A model generated the notes under the pieces. It worked only from the letters and a program-made list of their open reading frames with translations. It was not told the DNA's origin and did no database searches. This document shows, piece by piece, positions 23,479-32,536 of a DNA stretch of 64,000 nucleotides. The stretch covers positions 108,675 through 172,674 of the forward strand of contig NZ_FOKQ01000004.1 in the NCBI RefSeq assembly GCF_900112155.1, given 5' to 3'. Position 1 is the stretch's first letter, and each line of letters opens with the position of its first letter. Source of the DNA: Hominimerdicola alba (lineage in GTDB: Bacteria; Bacillota; Clostridia; Oscillospirales; Ruminococcaceae). The position numbers and the translations under genes are program-made.

Positions 23479-24189
23479 TTATCTATTACGGTTAGGGGTA
23501 AGAAATCCCGTGGGCGGCTCGCTGTCGCCCTCGTCATCGGGGATATCTTCAGCGATTTCTTCCTCTTCCTCCGCATTTTCAGCATTTGCGTACCAGTCTT
23601 CGCGAATCTCCTCGATTATGGATTTCAGCTCCTCAACGCCCTCGCCCGTCACAGCAGAGAAAGGTATGCAGTGGATATCCTCAAAGCACGGTATATCATC
23701 AGCGAATGCCGCCATGCGCTCCTTACGTGCGGTGGGTTTCAGCTTATCAGCCTTGGTCAGCACGATAACGAAAGGTATCTCATTGTCGATGAGGTAGTTT
23801 ATCATTTGCAGATCGTCCTTGCTTGGGGCATGGCGCATATCTATCAGCTGGAACACCAGCTCAAGGTCGCGGTCGAAGTCAGCGAGATATCCGCCGATAA
23901 GGTCGCCCCAGCCTTTTTTCTCACCTTTTGATACATTTGCGTAACCGTAGCCCGGCAGGTCAACAAAATAAACATCCTCCACCGCGAAGAAATTTATGGT
24001 AACGGTCTTACCCGGAACAGAACTGACCCTTGCCATATTCTTGCGGTTGAATATCTTATTTATCAGCGAGCTTTTGCCCACGTTCGACCTGCCCGAAAAT
24101 GCAAACTCGGGTCGATCGGATTCGGGTATCTGCGTAAACTTGCCGTATGAGGTGATAAATTCTGCCTTATTGAAATTCAGCGGTTTCAT
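23479..24189 (-). CDS. engB: EngB/YsxC ribosome-biogenesis GTPase
   Basis: 236 residues. EngB is a small GTPase needed for 50S subunit assembly. G1 GRSNVGKSS, G3 DLPGYGYA, G4 TKAD and G5 SAVTGEG are all present. The core ends near residue 200. The remaining ~35 residues are a strongly acidic tail (EEEEEIAEDIPDDEGD) not usual for the family. The ATG at 24189 follows AGGAGTGAATGAG. In Firmicutes engB often follows lon, and here lon lies upstream on the same strand, separated by cdd and a hypothetical gene. Confidence 0.9.
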   Translation of the reverse strand: MKPLNFNKAEFITSYGKFTQIPESDRPEFAFSGRSNVGKSSLINKIFNRKNMARVSSVPGKTVTINFFAVEDVYFVDLPGYGYANVSKGEKKGWGDLIGGYLADFDRDLELVFQLIDMRHAPSKDDLQMINYLIDNEIPFVIVLTKADKLKPTARKERMAAFADDIPCFEDIHCIPFSAVTGEGVEELKSIIEEIREDWYANAENAEEEEEIAEDIPDDEGDSEPPTGFLTPNRNR

Positions 24190-24215
24190 CTCATTCACTC
24201 CTGTCTTAATACTCA

Positions 24216-24260
24216 CAAAAAGAGGGCAGCCACGGTGGACACAGTCACCGTTCAGCCCTC
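24216..24260 (-). terminator. Terminator before engB
   Basis: GAGGGCTGAACGGTG pairs with CACCGTGGCTGCCCTC on the minus strand, followed by TTTTTGTG. It ends the lon-cdd-hypothetical transcript. Confidence 0.8.
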
Positions 24261-24282
24261 GGAACTATCACGTATCGGGTCA

Positions 24283-24747
24283 TCACCCGTAAAACTGCCT
24301 GTACTCCTGTGTATTTTCGAGCCAGTCGGCAGCAGTACCCATAGCGAAAACGCAGTGGGAATGATTGTACCCGCAGAGATACTCTCCGCAGGGATCAGCC
24401 AGTCCGCAGGGATCAGCCAGATAGAACTCAACGGCAGCATAGTTATCATAGAACCCGAAAAAGCTTCCGCCGTCTAAAAGCTCCACAAAACTTTCTTCAT
24501 CAGAACTTTTGAAGACCACAGTCTTCCTGCCCCTGAAAAACGGCAGCAGCCATCTCCATGAATCGCTGTCATTCACCGCAACGGATTCATATATCTTCAG
24601 TCGATCAAAGAGAGTTCGCCCGCCTTTTGAGTTCTTATCAACATAGCGCTCAGCGATGAGAGCGTTGATATCCGCCTTCTCTTCCGCAGTAAGCACTCTG
24701 TACTCTATACCGTTTTTATCACAGTACTCTATAAGATCCTTGGTCAT
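24283..24747 (-). CDS. Hypothetical protein with internal 18-bp tandem duplication
   Basis: 154 residues, not recognised. Soluble and mixed alpha/beta in appearance (MTKDLIEYCDKNGIEYRVLT, then FRGRKTVVFKSSDEESFVEL). An 18-bp perfect tandem repeat (24385-24420) encodes LADPCG twice, inserting a Cys-rich loop near residue 115. It starts four bases after cdd stops, with a weak site inside the cdd end, so it is probably coupled to cdd. Confidence 0.6.
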   Translation of the reverse strand: MTKDLIEYCDKNGIEYRVLTAEEKADINALIAERYVDKNSKGGRTLFDRLKIYESVAVNDSDSWRWLLPFFRGRKTVVFKSSDEESFVELLDGGSFFGFYDNYAAVEFYLADPCGLADPCGEYLCGYNHSHCVFAMGTAADWLENTQEYRQFYG

Positions 24748-24750
24748 AAG

Positions 24751-25146
24751 CTAACCTATCCACCACTCGGGAGTAAGCTCCCCAAGGGTCATTATGCGCT
24801 CGTTTTCGTAGTCTATCATTATCCGGATATCCTTGTAGCTTTCGGGCATCAGCTGTACCATCAGCTCTCTGCACGCACCGCATGGTCCGCCATTTGAGGG
24901 ATTCGGGGATATGCACAGCACCTTGTCTATCTCCTGCTCGCCGTTGGTTATCATGTTGAATATTGCGTTCCTTTCGGCGCATATTCCAAGGGTCGAACAG
25001 GTGTCGATGCACACACCCGTGTATATTTTTCCCGATTTTGAAAGTACTGCCGCAGCCACCTCTCCGCAGGTCACGTAGTCTGATATCTTACGCGCCCCAA
25101 AGACAGCTTTGGCAGCATCATACATATCTTTCCATATCTGTTCCAT
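24751..25146 (-). CDS. cdd: Cytidine deaminase family protein
   Basis: 131 residues. It deaminates cytidine or a related nucleoside for pyrimidine salvage. Zinc motifs CAERNAIF (C and catalytic E) and PCGACRE are intact. The sequence is also near the blasticidin-S deaminase-like branch, so the substrate is not certain. It follows lon by 24 bases with site CAGGAG and precedes the hypothetical gene. Confidence 0.8.
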   Translation of the reverse strand: MEQIWKDMYDAAKAVFGARKISDYVTCGEVAAAVLSKSGKIYTGVCIDTCSTLGICAERNAIFNMITNGEQEIDKVLCISPNPSNGGPCGACRELMVQLMPESYKDIRIMIDYENERIMTLGELTPEWWIG

Positions 25147-25170
25147 TTTTGTTTCTCCTGATTTATCTGT

Positions 25171-27591
25171 TTATAACGTCTTTCTCGCTCTCACCCTGGG
25201 CTGAGGATCACTGAACATATCGGGCAGAACAGCGTTCTCGGGAGGCTTTACCAGTGCCGCGTCAAGCACATCGGATATCCTCTCGGCAAAGACAAATTCA
25301 AGACCTTCCTTGACAGTATCGTCTATCTCGTCAAGGTCTCCCCTGTTCTTTTCGGGGACTATCACAGTCTTCACGCCAGCCTTGTAAGCCGCCATGGTCT
25401 TTTCACGGAGACCGCCTATGGGCAGTACTTTGCCTGTGAGGGTTATCTCGCCTGTCATAGCAACATCCGCGCGGACTTTTCTGCCGCTGAGTGCGGATAC
25501 CAAGGCAGTTATCATCGTAACACCAGCCGAAGGACCATCCTTGGGCACAGCGCCCTCGGGTGCATGGATATGCAGATCCTTTTTCTCGTAGAATTCCTTG
25601 TCGATGCCGTATTCATATGCTATGCTTCGGCAGTAGCTTACAGCTATCTTCGCAGATTCCTTCATAACATCGCCCAGTGAGCCTGTGAGTTCCACCTTGC
25701 CCTTGCCGTCAAGTACAAGAACTTCCAGAGGCATCAGCACACCGCCTACAGATGTCCATGCGAGACCGTTAACACTGCCCACCTGATCTTCCTTGGCTGC
25801 ATCATCAGGCAGATACTTGATATGTCCGAGGAAATCGGGGATATTCTTGGAGCTGAAAGTAACTTTCTTAACGTCATTCTCAACTATCTCCCTCGCAGCC
25901 TTTCTGCAAAGCGAGCCGATAGTTCTCTCGAGGGTACGAACACCCGCCTCGCGGGTATAGCCGTCTATCAGCTGATAGATGCCGTCGTTGGTCATTTTCA
26001 TCATGGACGAAGTCAGACCGTGCTTTTCAAGCTGCTTCTTCACCAGATGCTTCTTGGCGATATTGAACTTTTCCTCGCGGGTATAGCTGGAAAGCTCGAT
26101 GACCTCCATTCTGTCAAGCAGAGGCGCAGCCACGGTATCAAGGGTATTCGCCGTGGTAATGAACAGCACACTGCTGAGGTCGTATGGAACTTCGGTATAG
26201 TGGTCGCGGAAAGCATTGTTCTGCTCACTGTCGAGAACTTCAAGCATAGCCGAAGAGGGGTCGCCCCTGAAATCATTGCTCATCTTGTCTATCTCATCAA
26301 GGAGCATAACGGGATTGCTTGAACCCGCAAGCTTCATGGCATTTATGATACGTCCGGGCATAGCGCCGACATAGGTCTTTCTGTGACCTCTGATATCGCT
26401 CTCATCCTTTACACCGCCGAGGGACACACGAACGAACTTACGGTTCAGCGCCCTTGCGACGGACTTCGCCACCGAGGTCTTGCCCACACCGGGAGGTCCT
26501 ACAAGGCAGATAATCTGACCCTTGATATCGGGAGTAAGTTCCCTGACAGCAAGATTCTCGATTATTCTCTCCTTGACCCTTTTCAGACCGTAGTGATCTT
26601 TATCCAGCACTGCCTGAGCCTTTTTTACATCGGTGGTATCCTTTGTGTAAACGCCCCAGGGCAGACCGATAACAGTATCGAGATAACCTCTGATGACCAC
26701 AGCTTCCTGGGAAGAACCAGCCATTCTGGAAAGTCTTCTGACTTCCTCGGAAAGCTTGTCCTTGACTTCATCGGGGGCTTTCAGCGCCTCGATCTTATCA
26801 TAGTACTTCTGTATCTCGCCCTCGTCCGAACCATCGAAGCCGCCTTCGCCCAGTTCGTTCTGGAGAGCCTTTATCTGCTCACGGATATAGTATTCCCGCT
26901 GATTATCCTCTATCTGGCTCTGAACCTGCTCGTGTATCTCCTTTTCAAGAGAGAGCACGTCTATCTCCCTTGCGAGGATAGTCATCATCAGCACCAGTTT
27001 CTCGCCCGCAGACTGTGCTTCAAGCAGAGCCTGTCTGTCGATGAAAGCCAGAGGCACGTTGAATGCCACAGCTTCAAAAAGCTCAGATGCAGTTTTTGCG
27101 CCCATAACAGCAGTATATATCTCCTGGGGCATCTTGGGCATAAGTCTCGCATACTCCTCAAAAGCCTTGCGGACTTCCCTCTCAACAGCGTCAAGCTCAT
27201 GATTATACAATTTATCCTTGGAATAATTTGGCAGAGGTTTTACCACCGCTTCATAGCAGTCATCGTGGACTATCATCTCCGAAAGTCTCGCCTTGCGGAC
27301 ACCTCTCACCATGCACCTGCAAACACCGCCGGGACTTTTTATCACCTGACGGATATTGGCGATAGTGCCGATCTTGAACATATCCTTTTTCTCGGGGGAT
27401 TCAATATTTATATCCTTCTGCGCACACAGGAAGACATCACCGCTGAAATCGTTCCTTGCGTTATGCAGACTGTTTATAGACATTTCCCTGCCCACGTCGA
27501 AATTGACGCTCATTCCGGGAAAAACGACCAGATCTCTGGTAGGTATCATCGGCAGCAGAATGCCGTTCTTTATATCAGTACGCTTTTCCAT
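25171..27591 (-). CDS. lon: Lon, ATP-dependent protease
   Basis: 806 residues, full length LonA. The N-terminal substrate-binding domain begins [16 protein letters not shown]. The AAA+ module has Walker [10 protein letters not shown] (about 362-370) and Walker [11 protein letters not shown]. The C-terminal protease has the Ser-Lys dyad in [10 protein letters not shown] and [12 protein letters not shown]. It degrades misfolded and regulatory proteins. Site AAAGGAGC precedes the ATG. Promoter at 27636-27664. Confidence 0.95.
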   Translation of the reverse strand: MEKRTDIKNGILLPMIPTRDLVVFPGMSVNFDVGREMSINSLHNARNDFSGDVFLCAQKDINIESPEKKDMFKIGTIANIRQVIKSPGGVCRCMVRGVRKARLSEMIVHDDCYEAVVKPLPNYSKDKLYNHELDAVEREVRKAFEEYARLMPKMPQEIYTAVMGAKTASELFEAVAFNVPLAFIDRQALLEAQSAGEKLVLMMTILAREIDVLSLEKEIHEQVQSQIEDNQREYYIREQIKALQNELGEGGFDGSDEGEIQKYYDKIEALKAPDEVKDKLSEEVRRLSRMAGSSQEAVVIRGYLDTVIGLPWGVYTKDTTDVKKAQAVLDKDHYGLKRVKERIIENLAVRELTPDIKGQIICLVGPPGVGKTSVAKSVARALNRKFVRVSLGGVKDESDIRGHRKTYVGAMPGRIINAMKLAGSSNPVMLLDEIDKMSNDFRGDPSSAMLEVLDSEQNNAFRDHYTEVPYDLSSVLFITTANTLDTVAAPLLDRMEVIELSSYTREEKFNIAKKHLVKKQLEKHGLTSSMMKMTNDGIYQLIDGYTREAGVRTLERTIGSLCRKAAREIVENDVKKVTFSSKNIPDFLGHIKYLPDDAAKEDQVGSVNGLAWTSVGGVLMPLEVLVLDGKGKVELTGSLGDVMKESAKIAVSYCRSIAYEYGIDKEFYEKKDLHIHAPEGAVPKDGPSAGVTMITALVSALSGRKVRADVAMTGEITLTGKVLPIGGLREKTMAAYKAGVKTVIVPEKNRGDLDEIDDTVKEGLEFVFAERISDVLDAALVKPPENAVLPDMFSDPQPRVRARKTL

Positions 27592-27635
27592 AAAAGCTCC
27601 TTTCTTCCGATCATGGAGTCAAACTTCATGTTAAT

Positions 27636-27664
27636 ATTATAGCATATATCCCTGATTATTGCAA
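27636..27664 (-). promoter_or_regulatory. lon promoter
   Basis: TTGCAA (27659-27664), 17 bp, TATAAT (27636-27641). No CIRCE or CtsR-type repeat is visible. Confidence 0.75.
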
Positions 27665-27846
27665 GAGGAAATGAAAAGCAATAAACTTGCCTGTAAAGCG
27701 GGATAATCCGTATTAAGGCGTATTATCTGCTAAAAAACAAATGCAAGGATCAGAAATTCTGCTGCTTGCATCTGTTTTTTTACACATCGTTATCTATTCG
27801 ATAATAAAATAATCGCCAAAGTATTCGCCATAAAGCTGATCACAGT

Positions 27847-27880
27847 ATAAAAACAGAGGTATCCCGAAGGATACCTCATA
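27847..27880 (-). terminator. Terminator of the rpsF-ssb-rpsR operon
   Basis: GAGGTATCC, loop TTCG, GGATACCTC, then TGTTTTTAT on the minus strand. A second stem ATGCAAG/CTTGCAT with T-runs on both sides lies at 27741-27782. Confidence 0.85.
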
Positions 27881-27889
27881 AAAATCATA

Positions 27890-28135
27890 TTAGTCTGCAA
27901 CGTAAGGCAGAAGAGCAACGTGTCTAGCTCTCTTGATAGCCTTTGTCAGCTCTCTCTGATGATAAGCACAAGTGCCGGTAACACGACGGGGCAGAATCTT
28001 AGCCCTTTCTGTCATGCACTTTCTGAGCTTAGTGATATCCTTGTAATCGATCTTTTCAGCTCTGTCAACACAGAACATACAAACCTTCTTGCGACCTCTC
28101 TTAACAGGTCTGCCGCCAGTTCTTTCCTTTTCCAT
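27890..28135 (-). CDS. rpsR: Ribosomal protein S18
   Basis: 81 residues. S18 binds S6 and 16S rRNA in the 30S platform. It has [38 protein letters not shown] and the ALLPY end. Four cysteines (CMFC, KC, TC) suggest a zinc-binding form. Third gene of rpsF-ssb-rpsR. Confidence 0.95.
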   Translation of the reverse strand: MEKERTGGRPVKRGRKKVCMFCVDRAEKIDYKDITKLRKCMTERAKILPRRVTGTCAYHQRELTKAIKRARHVALLPYVAD

Positions 28136-28188
28136 GGTATGATCTTCCCTCCTCGTTAGGAATTATCAAAATTCGTTTAATGATCTTA

Positions 28189-28788
28189 TCAGAACGGTAC
28201 GCCGTCGTCTGAAAGTACATCTTCAAACTCCGACAAATCACCGATGTTCAGCGCGTCGTTAGACGGTGCCTGATTATTGTTATTGTTGAAACTATTCTGA
28301 TTGCCGCCGTTATTTCCGCCGAAACCGCCGTTGTTATTGAAGCCGCCATTGTTGTAGCCGCCTCCGTTATAACCGCCGTTGCCGCCGTTTGAGTAGCCGC
28401 CGTTGTTATTACCGAAGCCATTGTTTCCGCCGCCATAATTATTTGAATAATTACCGCCGCCCTGATTGGCTTTTTCACCGGTGAACGAAACGCTGTCTAC
28501 AAATACTTCTGTAACGTAGTGCTTTGTGCCGTTCTTATCTTCGTAAGTTCTTGTTCTGAGGTTGCCCTCAATAGCGATCATTCTGCCTTTACCGAAATAT
28601 TTTCCGATAAATTCAGCCTGCTGTCTCCATGCAACGCAGGTGATAAAATCAGACTGATACTGACCGTTCTGATCCTTGAAATTACGATCTACTGCGACAT
28701 TGAATGTAACTACAGCCTGTCCGTTAGGTGTCTGTCTTACTTCAAGATCCTGTGTGATCCTACCCATTAAAATAACTCTGTTCAGCAT
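28189..28788 (-). CDS. ssb: Single-stranded DNA-binding protein
   Basis: 199 residues. The N-terminal OB fold (MLNRVILMGRITQDLEVRQT, about 1-105) binds ssDNA as a tetramer. A Gly/Asn-rich linker (about 112-180, GGNNGFGNNNGG type) leads to the acidic DDGVPF tip that recruits partner proteins. The ATG at 28788 follows AAAGGAATTAGAGAT, six codons inside a longer frame. Between rpsF and rpsR. Confidence 0.95.
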   Translation of the reverse strand: MLNRVILMGRITQDLEVRQTPNGQAVVTFNVAVDRNFKDQNGQYQSDFITCVAWRQQAEFIGKYFGKGRMIAIEGNLRTRTYEDKNGTKHYVTEVFVDSVSFTGEKANQGGGNYSNNYGGGNNGFGNNNGGYSNGGNGGYNGGGYNNGGFNNNGGFGGNNGGNQNSFNNNNNQAPSNDALNIGDLSEFEDVLSDDGVPF

Positions 28789-28858
28789 ATCTCTAATTCC
28801 TTTCAATAAAAATACTCATTCCGTTCAACTGCTGATACTTCTGATTTTTTCCTGTCAC

Positions 28859-29149
28859 TTACTTAGTAGTGATAAGGAAACGTATAACGCCGTCAGTGAT
28901 GCCCAGTACTCTCTCCAGCTCTGCGGGGAAATCGGTCTTGCTATTGAAAGACCACAGTACGTAAGTACCCTCTGTCTCGTAGTTGATCTCGTAAGCCAGC
29001 TTGCGCTTGCCCCATACGTTCAGCTCTACGTTTTCAGCGTTAGCCTTGATCATGTCATCGAACTTTGTTGTCAGCGCGTTAACGCCGTCCTCATCGAGCT
29101 TCTGGCTGAAGATAACCATTGCCTCGTAGTTCTCATTGATCTTTGCCAT
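28859..29149 (-). CDS. rpsF: Ribosomal protein S6
   Basis: 96 residues, normal length. It binds S18 in the small subunit. It begins MAKINENYEAMVIFSQKLDEDG and contains the conserved NVELNVWGKRKLAYEINYETEGTY region. The ATG at 29149 follows AGGAGGTGTACTAAA. First gene of the operon, after the promoter at 29213-29241. Confidence 0.95.
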   Translation of the reverse strand: MAKINENYEAMVIFSQKLDEDGVNALTTKFDDMIKANAENVELNVWGKRKLAYEINYETEGTYVLWSFNSKTDFPAELERVLGITDGVIRFLITTK

Positions 29150-29212
29150 TTTAGTACACCTCCTTTTGGATTTCGCCTGTACGATATAGTACAAGCAAGG
29201 ATTAACTCATAT

Positions 29213-29241
29213 ATTATAACACCGACCGTGCTGAATGTCAA
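29213..29241 (-). promoter_or_regulatory. rpsF operon promoter
   Basis: TTGACA (29236-29241), 17 bp, TATAAT (29213-29218). Confidence 0.9.
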
Positions 29242-29282
29242 GCATCGCACGATCGGCATTTGTAAACTTTTTGTAAACTTAG

Positions 29283-30248
29283 TCAAAGAACCTTAGCCAC
29301 CAGCAACAGAGAGCCGATAGAAAAAATGGTATATATCATAAATGACAGCAGCATATATCCGTAGGAAGTGCCGCCTGTGCTCATTATGCGCTCGTTGATG
29401 GCATCGCGGTCTTCGTCCTCGGATTCGCGGTATATCTTGAAAATATCGCGCCTTGCCTGCTTATAATACAGATAATTGGCGAAGAACCCTGCCATTATAT
29501 CCAACGTCATTCTGACATACATCGCCAACTGCTCCAGCAGCTGGAAATTTCGTGATTTCACATCTATGCCGAATTTTATGGTGATTTCATAACTTCCTGA
29601 GCTGAAAGTTTCGATCATAACGGGCAGATTCAGCAAGGCCATAACCACTGCTGCCGCCAAGCCCCAGCCCTTCATCTTGCGGTACATAAAGTACAGGGGC
29701 GGGAACAGGAATGCGAATATATTCATGGAGAGCTTTCTGCCTGTTTTGCCGAATTTTATGAAACTGGGCAGGAAACCCAACGGGTTGGGTCCCACATATC
29801 TTGCCAGATCACCAAGTTTTACGCCGTCTATATCCGAATCCTGGGTCAGCATGACAGGGGTCATATTGATACCCGGGATATTGGTCTTCATGGGATCAGA
29901 TCCGGTTTCGTGCCCGTCCTCCGCATCGCCATTGAAAGGTCTTGGTGCATCCATATTAATCAGCGGCGTACCGCACTGCTCGCAGTAGCGCTGACCAGGG
30001 TCATTCTCCGCACCGCACCTGATACAGCGTTTAACGTTAGATGCCGAAGTTACGGGTATCTCCTCAGCAGGAGCATCGGGCAGCCAGCTCACATTTTTAT
30101 CGTGCAGTATATCGTTTATACATTTTCCGTTTTCTTCATAACAGCTTCTGTGGTAGGGCGTACCGCAGTCAGGGCACACAACGATATCGTCATCGTCAGT
30201 GAACCGATTTCCGCAGCATATACATTTTGAGCCTGTATAATTCGTCAT
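29283..30248 (-). CDS. Prokaryotic RING-type/zinc-ribbon membrane protein (DUF2628-like)
   Basis: 321 residues. The N-terminus has a RING-like zinc domain (CICCG ... VCPDCGTPYHRSCYEENGKC, about 9-45). A zinc ribbon follows (CIRCG ... YCEQCGTPL, about 76-98). The C-terminal half has about four membrane segments starting with FAFLFPPLYFMYRKMKGWGLAAA, as in DUF2628 proteins. The function of this architecture is unknown. The first domain matches what is called Prok-RING_1. It ends 34 bases from the rpsF promoter. Confidence 0.7.
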   Translation of the reverse strand: MTNYTGSKCICCGNRFTDDDDIVVCPDCGTPYHRSCYEENGKCINDILHDKNVSWLPDAPAEEIPVTSASNVKRCIRCGAENDPGQRYCEQCGTPLINMDAPRPFNGDAEDGHETGSDPMKTNIPGINMTPVMLTQDSDIDGVKLGDLARYVGPNPLGFLPSFIKFGKTGRKLSMNIFAFLFPPLYFMYRKMKGWGLAAAVVMALLNLPVMIETFSSGSYEITIKFGIDVKSRNFQLLEQLAMYVRMTLDIMAGFFANYLYYKQARRDIFKIYRESEDEDRDAINERIMSTGGTSYGYMLLSFMIYTIFSIGSLLLVAKVL

Positions 30249-30659
30249 TTTTCTTTTCCTTTCGGCGTTCTGTCACAAACTCACATCCGACTTTCCGATA
30301 GTCATCGATATTCGGTAATAAAACGTTGATTCATCGTGATAAAACTTTTCTTTATATTATACCACACTCTGCGTAAAAATGCAATACGCACCCGCAAATA
30401 ATATTCAGACATTCTCCGCACAAGGTTTAAGGGCTGAAAGTGTACCAAAAAACGTGCTATTTCCGCGTTAATATATACTAAAGCCCTAAAAAATCCGCTA
30501 TGTGCAGGAGTTAATTCGTTAGTTTTGCGTGTTGTAATTTCATGGGAATTGAGATATAATATAATCTGTATGAGAATATACAGTACTTAGAAAATATGGT
30601 ACAGTGGTAAACATTAAACGGGCTGACAGCCCTTTCCGCTGAAAAGAGGAATATTTACT
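30249..30659. other. Intergenic region with LCP gene promoter
   Basis: The plus-strand promoter is TTGTAA (30532-30537), 17 bp, TATAAT (30555-30560). A short GGGCTG/CAGCCC hairpin lies in the 5' UTR at about 30620. No gene or other structure was seen in 30260-30520. Confidence 0.65.
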
Positions 30660-32219
30660 ATGAAAGATAATAAAGAGCATACCGTGGCTTCCGCAGAGCT
30701 TAGGGACATGATCAATCATGCCATGATAAACAAGCGCAACAGCGAAGCTGATGCTGACCTGAAATCAAGCATTGCTCAGGCTATGGATAAAAAGGCAAGC
30801 ACAGGCAAGATCTCTCATGCCGAACATAGCAAGGAAAACCACACAAATAAAGACGAAGCCCACGGCAGCAAGAATACTTCGCACAACAAGAGCAGTGAGA
30901 GCGTACATAGCGAGCCGGGTGTCAAGGCTGAAAAGAAAAAGCGTTTTCCCATCAACCTGCGGGGCGGGTGGAGTCTGCGCAAGAAGACAGGCGTTACTCT
31001 CGGGGTGATATTCATTGCACTGGTACTGCTGATGGCAGTAATCGTGTTCCTTTTCTTCTACTACACAGGTCTGCTGAAAGACCGCGACAATTCCATAAGG
31101 ACAGAAAAGCCGCCCGTTGACAGCCGTGATCTGGTGAATGAACCAGATACCCTCGATGAGGAAGCCAAGGAGAAAGAGCTCCGTGAGATGCTTCAGCAGA
31201 GATCAAAGAAGATCTCAAACGAAAAGGTAATGAATGTTCTGCTGATAGGCGAAGATATCCGCGATACCGCTTCTCAGGACAGAGGCAACACCGATGTAAT
31301 GATGCTGATCTCTCTCAACAAGGAGCACAAGACCGTCACCCTGACTTCGCTGATGAGAGATACCTGGGTATATATGGAAAAATTCGGCATCAGCAACAAG
31401 CTGAACCAGGCTTACTGGTACGGCGGCGCCGAGTACCTCTCCGAAGTAGTTGAGGACTATTACAGCGTAAAGATCGACAGAACTGTTAAAGTCAACTTCA
31501 AGCAGTTTATTGATATCGCAGAAACCGTCGGCGGACTTGATTTCGATGTCAGCTACACCGAGGCAGTCGCAATGCGCGACCCCATGGACGAACAGAACTA
31601 TCATCTCAAAAATCCTGATGGCACTGATTACATCGACCTTAAACAGTACGGCAAAGACGATTCTGTAAATTATTACGATGTTGACGGCAAGTTCTGCACA
31701 AGCATCGAATATCAGTCCGAAGAAGATAATGTCATCCATATGCACCTTAACGGAAATCAGGCACTGGCATATGCCCGTGTAAGATACGGCTGCGGCGATG
31801 ACTACGGCAGAACAATGCGCCAGCGCGAGGCGATACAGCAGATAATTTCCAAATCGAAAAAGCTCAGTCTTGTACAGCTCGACGAGCTTATGAAAAAGGT
31901 GCTGCCCGAGGTCGAGACTGACCTTGAAGACGGCGAGATAGCAGAGATGCTTCTTAACGCATTTGATTACATGAATTACGACATACAGCAGCTGCGTCTC
32001 CCTGTGGACGATTACTTCACTATGGACTTTATCAACAGCCAGAGCTGTCTCTCACTGGCCAACTGGCAGTTCCAGGCGAATGCAGCAATGCTCAGATATA
32101 TGGTATACGGCGACTGCAAGACCGTCGAGGAGGCAAGAGCACAGTACCAGAAAGAAATAGACGACGGTACGTTCTACGAAAAGAACGATTTCCAGCCGCC
32201 TGTTATGTACTACTACTGA
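30660..32219 (+). CDS. LytR-CpsA-Psr family wall polymer ligase
   Basis: 519 residues. LCP enzymes attach teichoic acids or capsule to peptidoglycan from lipid-linked precursors, on the outer face of the membrane. The long charged cytoplasmic tail (1-108) is rich in Lys, His and Ser. One membrane segment (about 112-138) follows, then the LCP domain (VLLIGEDIRD ... TDVMMLISLNKEHKTVTLTSLMRDTWV), whose Arg and Asp residues bind pyrophosphate. The tail is longer than usual. The ATG follows GAGGAATATTTACT. Confidence 0.85.
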   Translation: MKDNKEHTVASAELRDMINHAMINKRNSEADADLKSSIAQAMDKKASTGKISHAEHSKENHTNKDEAHGSKNTSHNKSSESVHSEPGVKAEKKKRFPINLRGGWSLRKKTGVTLGVIFIALVLLMAVIVFLFFYYTGLLKDRDNSIRTEKPPVDSRDLVNEPDTLDEEAKEKELREMLQQRSKKISNEKVMNVLLIGEDIRDTASQDRGNTDVMMLISLNKEHKTVTLTSLMRDTWVYMEKFGISNKLNQAYWYGGAEYLSEVVEDYYSVKIDRTVKVNFKQFIDIAETVGGLDFDVSYTEAVAMRDPMDEQNYHLKNPDGTDYIDLKQYGKDDSVNYYDVDGKFCTSIEYQSEEDNVIHMHLNGNQALAYARVRYGCGDDYGRTMRQREAIQQIISKSKKLSLVQLDELMKKVLPEVETDLEDGEIAEMLLNAFDYMNYDIQQLRLPVDDYFTMDFINSQSCLSLANWQFQANAAMLRYMVYGDCKTVEEARAQYQKEIDDGTFYEKNDFQPPVMYYY

Positions 32220-32246
32220 TACTGTAAATAATGTATATGGTTACTA

Positions 32247-32290
32247 CCGGAGGAAACCTTTCTGAATAAGGGTTTCCTCCGGATTTCTTT
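32247..32290 (+). terminator. Terminator of the LCP gene
   Basis: CCGGAGGAAACC ... GGGTTTCCTCCGG (32247-32282), then ATTTCTTTCT. A second hairpin, AGCGCAGTATGA/TCATACTGCGCT, then TTTTC, lies at 32338-32370. Confidence 0.85.
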
Positions 32291-32369
32291 CTAAAGACTA
32301 TTAACTCTTTTATGGATGGGGGCAGCTATACAAATAAAGCGCAGTATGATGTCATACTGCGCTTTTCTT

Positions 32370-32536
32370 ATAGAACTGTCTGACCCCATGCCAAAAAGAA
32401 ACAGAAGTTTTAGGAAAAAGGGTCACCATCAGCAAAGCTGACGATTAGGGGGAATAATCCTTTTTCAATAGGGTTTTCCACAATAATACCTAAAAACGTT
32501 ATTACAAAACAAACCCAAAGCGGCTGATAATTGTTA
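32370..32536. repeat. Intergenic repeat-like stretch
   Basis: It contains TGCCAAAAAGAAAC, GGTCACCATCAGC...GCTGACGATT and CCTTTTTCAATAGGGTTTTCC. These are similar in kind to the AAGACCCTTTT..AAAAGG hairpin at 33831-33850. No gene is seen. Confidence 0.4.
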
